Shown here: positions 61,066 through 64,000 of the stretch, piece by piece
How positions within the stretch are numbered: position 1 is the stretch's first letter
Layout: each line of letters begins with the position of its first letter
Assembly: GCA_003427395.1 (NCBI GenBank)
Contig: BFEA01000117.1
Coordinates: forward strand, 3,024,392-3,088,391
DNA: 64,000 nt
Source of the DNA: Chara braunii
Taxonomy: Eukaryota; Streptophyta; Charophyceae; Charales; Characeae
Direction: 5' to 3'
Position numbers and translations under genes: made by a program
Notes under the pieces: generated by a model
Told to the model about the DNA's origin: nothing
The model's input: only the letters and a program-made list of their open reading frames with translations
Databases searched by the model: none

Positions 61066-63933
61066 CTATCCCTCCTCCCCACCCCCGAACCATTCCAGCT
61101 CCACTAAGGCGAGTGTAGAAGGTGGAAAGGGGTCAGAAAAACACTCTGGTGCTCTCAAGGACGCTCCCGGTCGGATCTCAAACCATTTATGAAAGGCAAT
61201 CTGGTAATCCTTCTTGAACTCCCCTTGATCTCCTTCCCCTCCCGACCATTCCACCTCCCCCAATTTCTCCCTTAAGTCATCCCCCAACCAGTCCAGTTCA
61301 AATTTTTGGATTGTTTGTTTAATATCTGTTTTCTGTTTGAATTCTTTAAGTTTAATTTTCGTCTTTGTCCATTGGCTTCTGATTTCTGTATGGATAAACT
61401 GCTGGATTAATTCCGCCATTTCTTGACTTTCTATTTTCACCCCTTCCATCTCATTGATACGTCTTCTATGCCATATTGCCCACACGGCAACTTTTCTCCC
61501 CAGATGAAAGAAATTTTGTTGGAACTCAGATAACTCAATCAGCACCGGGTTCCAGTGCCCCAAAAGTATTGTTTTCCAATCCCACGACCATTGTATGCCT
61601 GTTAGTCTTTCCCACACGTAATTTCATCGGCGCCACAGCAAAACCGAGTCCGGGCATTGCAAAAAAATGTGTTCAGTTGTTTCTCTGATTCTTCTTCTGG
61701 GAAAGACCTGTGCACAGGACGAACACCACGGTAATGCCACTCCCTCCTGTTCTAGGGTCGAGTGATCTATTAACCAATCATTTGTTGCCAAGCACCTGTG
61801 CACAATCTACCATTGCAAGGACACAAACTTGGTCGGTCTTTCTCTAAATTGTTGACACCATCGTCGGAATTCAGGTGTCTTTGCCATGTGTTTTGCACTA
61901 TCTCTGTAACCATGATCTTGGGTCTCAATAACCTATAAGTTGCTTTGACTGACAGTGGTGCGCTTCTTCTATTTGTACGCCAAGACCAGTCGCCAGGATC
62001 CAGGGGAAGGTTCGAAATATGATAGTGGTGGAGGAAAACTATCCACTCTTGTGTTGTTGTTTCATAAACTATCCTCACCCTGTATCAAAGGAGTAGAACA
62101 TCACTTTGTCCAGATCCCTTGGATTTCTTCTAACTTATCTTGAAGTTTATGAGCATGCTTAATTTCTTTCTTGAGTTTTTCCGCTGACTTCCAGTTTTTA
62201 TTCTCTGGATTCAATAGGTTTTTAATTCTTATTATTCCATTATTAACCCATGTAGACCACGGGGAATCCGAACTGATGAATACCCTCCCATTTTGATATG
62301 TGATTCATCTATTGCGAAACAATGGTTGTCTCAGGACTTCCTCATATCTTGTCGGTGGCGATACGTTAGGTAAGGGCAATTCACGCCAGCTCTTCGGCAA
62401 AGTTGACCAGAACCCATCCAGACTAAGGTCTCTCCTGGCCGCGCCTCTTGTCCCTGGCTCGACTGATTGTGCCTGGGGATGCGGAATTGTCCTATACCTA
62501 TCTTCTACCCAAGTGAGCGGATGCACTTCTTTGGTAGTCTGGGGCGCCAATCTATGTATTTGTTCTAGCACTAGGTCTTGCCATGGAAGATGTGTTGCCA
62601 AGATTAAGCGCTTCATAATTTATAGAGGCAATGCCTTGTTTAGAGTCAATAACCCCTAGCCCTCCTTTGTTTTTGGGTTGAATTAACGTCTGCAAAACCA
62701 CCCTTGGGATTACATATGGTGATTCATGCTCCCGTCTCCACATAAATGTTGTCAGTTGCTTCTGTAGCTCCTTGGTCGATTTCTTACTAAGTACCCACAA
62801 CAGCGATTTGTACCATATTGAGGCTAACACCACATTATTAATTACTAATGCTCTGCCAAATATTGATGTATGTTTGTTCTGCCACTTCTTCATCTTTTCT
62901 AACACTGGCGAGGAGATCCATAGGTCGTTCGAGTTAGGTTTCCCTTGGGCCGTGAGGATCATTCGTAGTACCCTTATAGGAGCCTCTCGAGGTAAGCATT
63001 TAATCTGGGGAAGTTCTGGTGGCCTATACCCTAGAGAGTGAATCCACCACCCCTGCGTTTTGTTCCCCCAATTTACCATCATATCTGAGATGATAGAGAA
63101 TTTGTCCATTATTGCTTTAATCTCCTCAAAGTTAGTCGCGGACGCCTCCATCATAACGGTTAGATCATCAGCAAACATAGAGTAAATAGGAATTGCTTCT
63201 TCCGGAATGTTGGCTATCCTGAGGCGTTGCAGATTGCGATTTTTCCTCAGATTGACCCCTAAAGCCTCCATAATGATTACGAAAAGAAATGGAGCTAAGG
63301 GATCCCCTTGTCTTCCTGATCTCTCCAGAGGGATCTCTGGGGATAACAGACCATTGACTTGGACACGAGTGGTGGCATTTGAATGAAGTATTTGCTCCCA
63401 TCTCCTTATCCCTGTACCAAAATCTAGCTTAGCTAAACATGCATCTAGGAACCGCCAATCCACATGATCATAGACTTTTCAAAATGTATAAAAATAAATG
63501 CGGCGTTTTGCTTATTCTGCCTAGATGGCTTGATCATTTTGTTCACCAACAGCACATTGTCCTGTATATTCCTTCCGTGAATAAATCCTGTTTGAGAAGG
63601 ATGGATGATGTCTGTCATTACTGGAATGAATTTGTTAGCGATGGCCTTAGCTAGCATTTTGTAAACCACTGTCAAAAGGGTGATTGGTCTGTAATTCTTT
63701 ATATTAGTTTTGTCTCCTTTCTTATATAGTAATGCTAGGATTCCCTGACCCACAATCTCCCCCATACTTCCCGAGATGTGGATCTGATTGTAATATTTCA
63801 TAAGCTCCTCTGCCATTGTCTCCCACATGACTTCCCAAAATTCCTTCGGGAGGCCATCTACCCCTGGAGTTTTGTCCTTGTCCATCTGCATAAGGGTTGT
63901 CCAGATCTCATCTTTGGTGACTGGTCTTTCCAT
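61066..63933 (-). pseudogene. LINE ORF2: reverse transcriptase to zinc domain
   Basis: 63933-63445: KTPGVDGLPKEFWE, LLYKKGD, NYRPITLLTVVYKMLAKAIA and HPSQTGFIHGRNIQDNVLL, the fingers of a LINE reverse transcriptase. A shift at about 63465 leads to 63463-62552 with SGRQGDPLAPFLFVIIME and SMFADDLTVMME, the FADD catalytic box. Thumb: TSIFGRALVINN, then IPRVVLQTLIQPKNKGGLGV. After shifts come 62616-62305 and 62078-61770 (PLSVKATYRLLRPK), then the zinc domain (61815-61620) and the tail 61617-61066 (HWNPVLIELSEFQQNFFHLG). At least four frame breaks make it non-functional here. Confidence 0.9.
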
Positions 63934-64000
63934 TTGCTCTTTCTCTTTCTTTGTTAATTGCTGTGTTAGAGGTTCAAGAAAGCTCTGTGTCTCTTGGTCC
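61066..64000 (-). mobile_element. Long LINE, 5' part beyond the window
   Basis: A continuous series of ORF2 domains in correct order on the minus strand, from reverse transcriptase fingers (63933) to the C-terminal tail (61066). The endonuclease and any ORF1 would lie beyond 64000. It is the likely source family of the fragment at 18543-18926. Confidence 0.88.

Overview
The window is nuclear DNA of a eukaryote of the green lineage, very rich in transposons. Four observations point to a streptophyte (land plant or charophyte alga). There is a pseudogene of plant-type U6 snRNA. There is a nuclear copy of plastid ndhG, a gene kept in streptophyte plastids and absent from most chlorophytes. There is a nuclear copy of the mitochondrial nad4-nad2 junction. 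Plant-type Ty3 LTR elements and LINEs dominate. My guess is a charophyte such as Chara, but the species is not proven by anything here. I see no complete single-copy host gene. Nearly everything recognisable is a mobile element, a relic of one, a satellite, or organelle DNA. Two assembly gaps (10947-11581 and 29406-29731) and several single Ns are present.

Layout. 1-12.5 kb: tandem repeats, a 5'-truncated LINE with perfect target-site duplications (2277-4011), two U6-derived retropseudogenes, a decayed Penelope-like reverse transcriptase (5259-6496, minus strand), tRNA-like sequences and three families of short inverted-repeat elements. 12.5-18 kb: plastid ndhG insert, then an old LINE whose ORF2 is split by a 2.5 kb poly(A)-tailed retroposon with a 16 bp target duplication. 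20.35-31.28 kb: Ty3-type LTR retrotransposon 1 (plus strand), with two nested DNA-transposon insertions that each have a 9 bp target duplication. 31-39 kb: satellites, simple repeats and foldbacks. 39-42.2 kb: LINE ORF1 and the mitochondrial nad4/nad2 insert. 42.68-44.76 kb: a complete 2.08 kb retroposon with a 16 bp target duplication and one 323-codon ORF. 45.3-45.8 kb: three hammerhead-ribozyme cores, two tandem and one inverted. 47.21-58.52 kb: Ty3-type LTR retrotransposon 2 (minus strand) with a GCGT target duplication. 59.3-64 kb: a Ty3 reverse transcriptase relic, hairpin retroposons and a long minus-strand LINE that runs off the window end.

How the parts fit. The two Ty3 elements belong to diverged families of one lineage. 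They share the order LTR with an internal ORF, gag with a CCHC knuckle, aspartic protease, reverse transcriptase, (RNase H), a Glu-rich segment, and a second downstream ORF. Neither shows an integrase. The ORF inside the LTR is conserved at protein level between the two families and is, with the hammerhead cluster, the best candidate for something undescribed. A third theme is a short RNA hairpin (GCTGGA-loop-TCCAGC and variants with compensatory changes). It recurs more than 20 times, usually just upstream of poly(A) tails of otherwise different retroposons, and looks like a shared recognition signal for a LINE reverse transcriptase.
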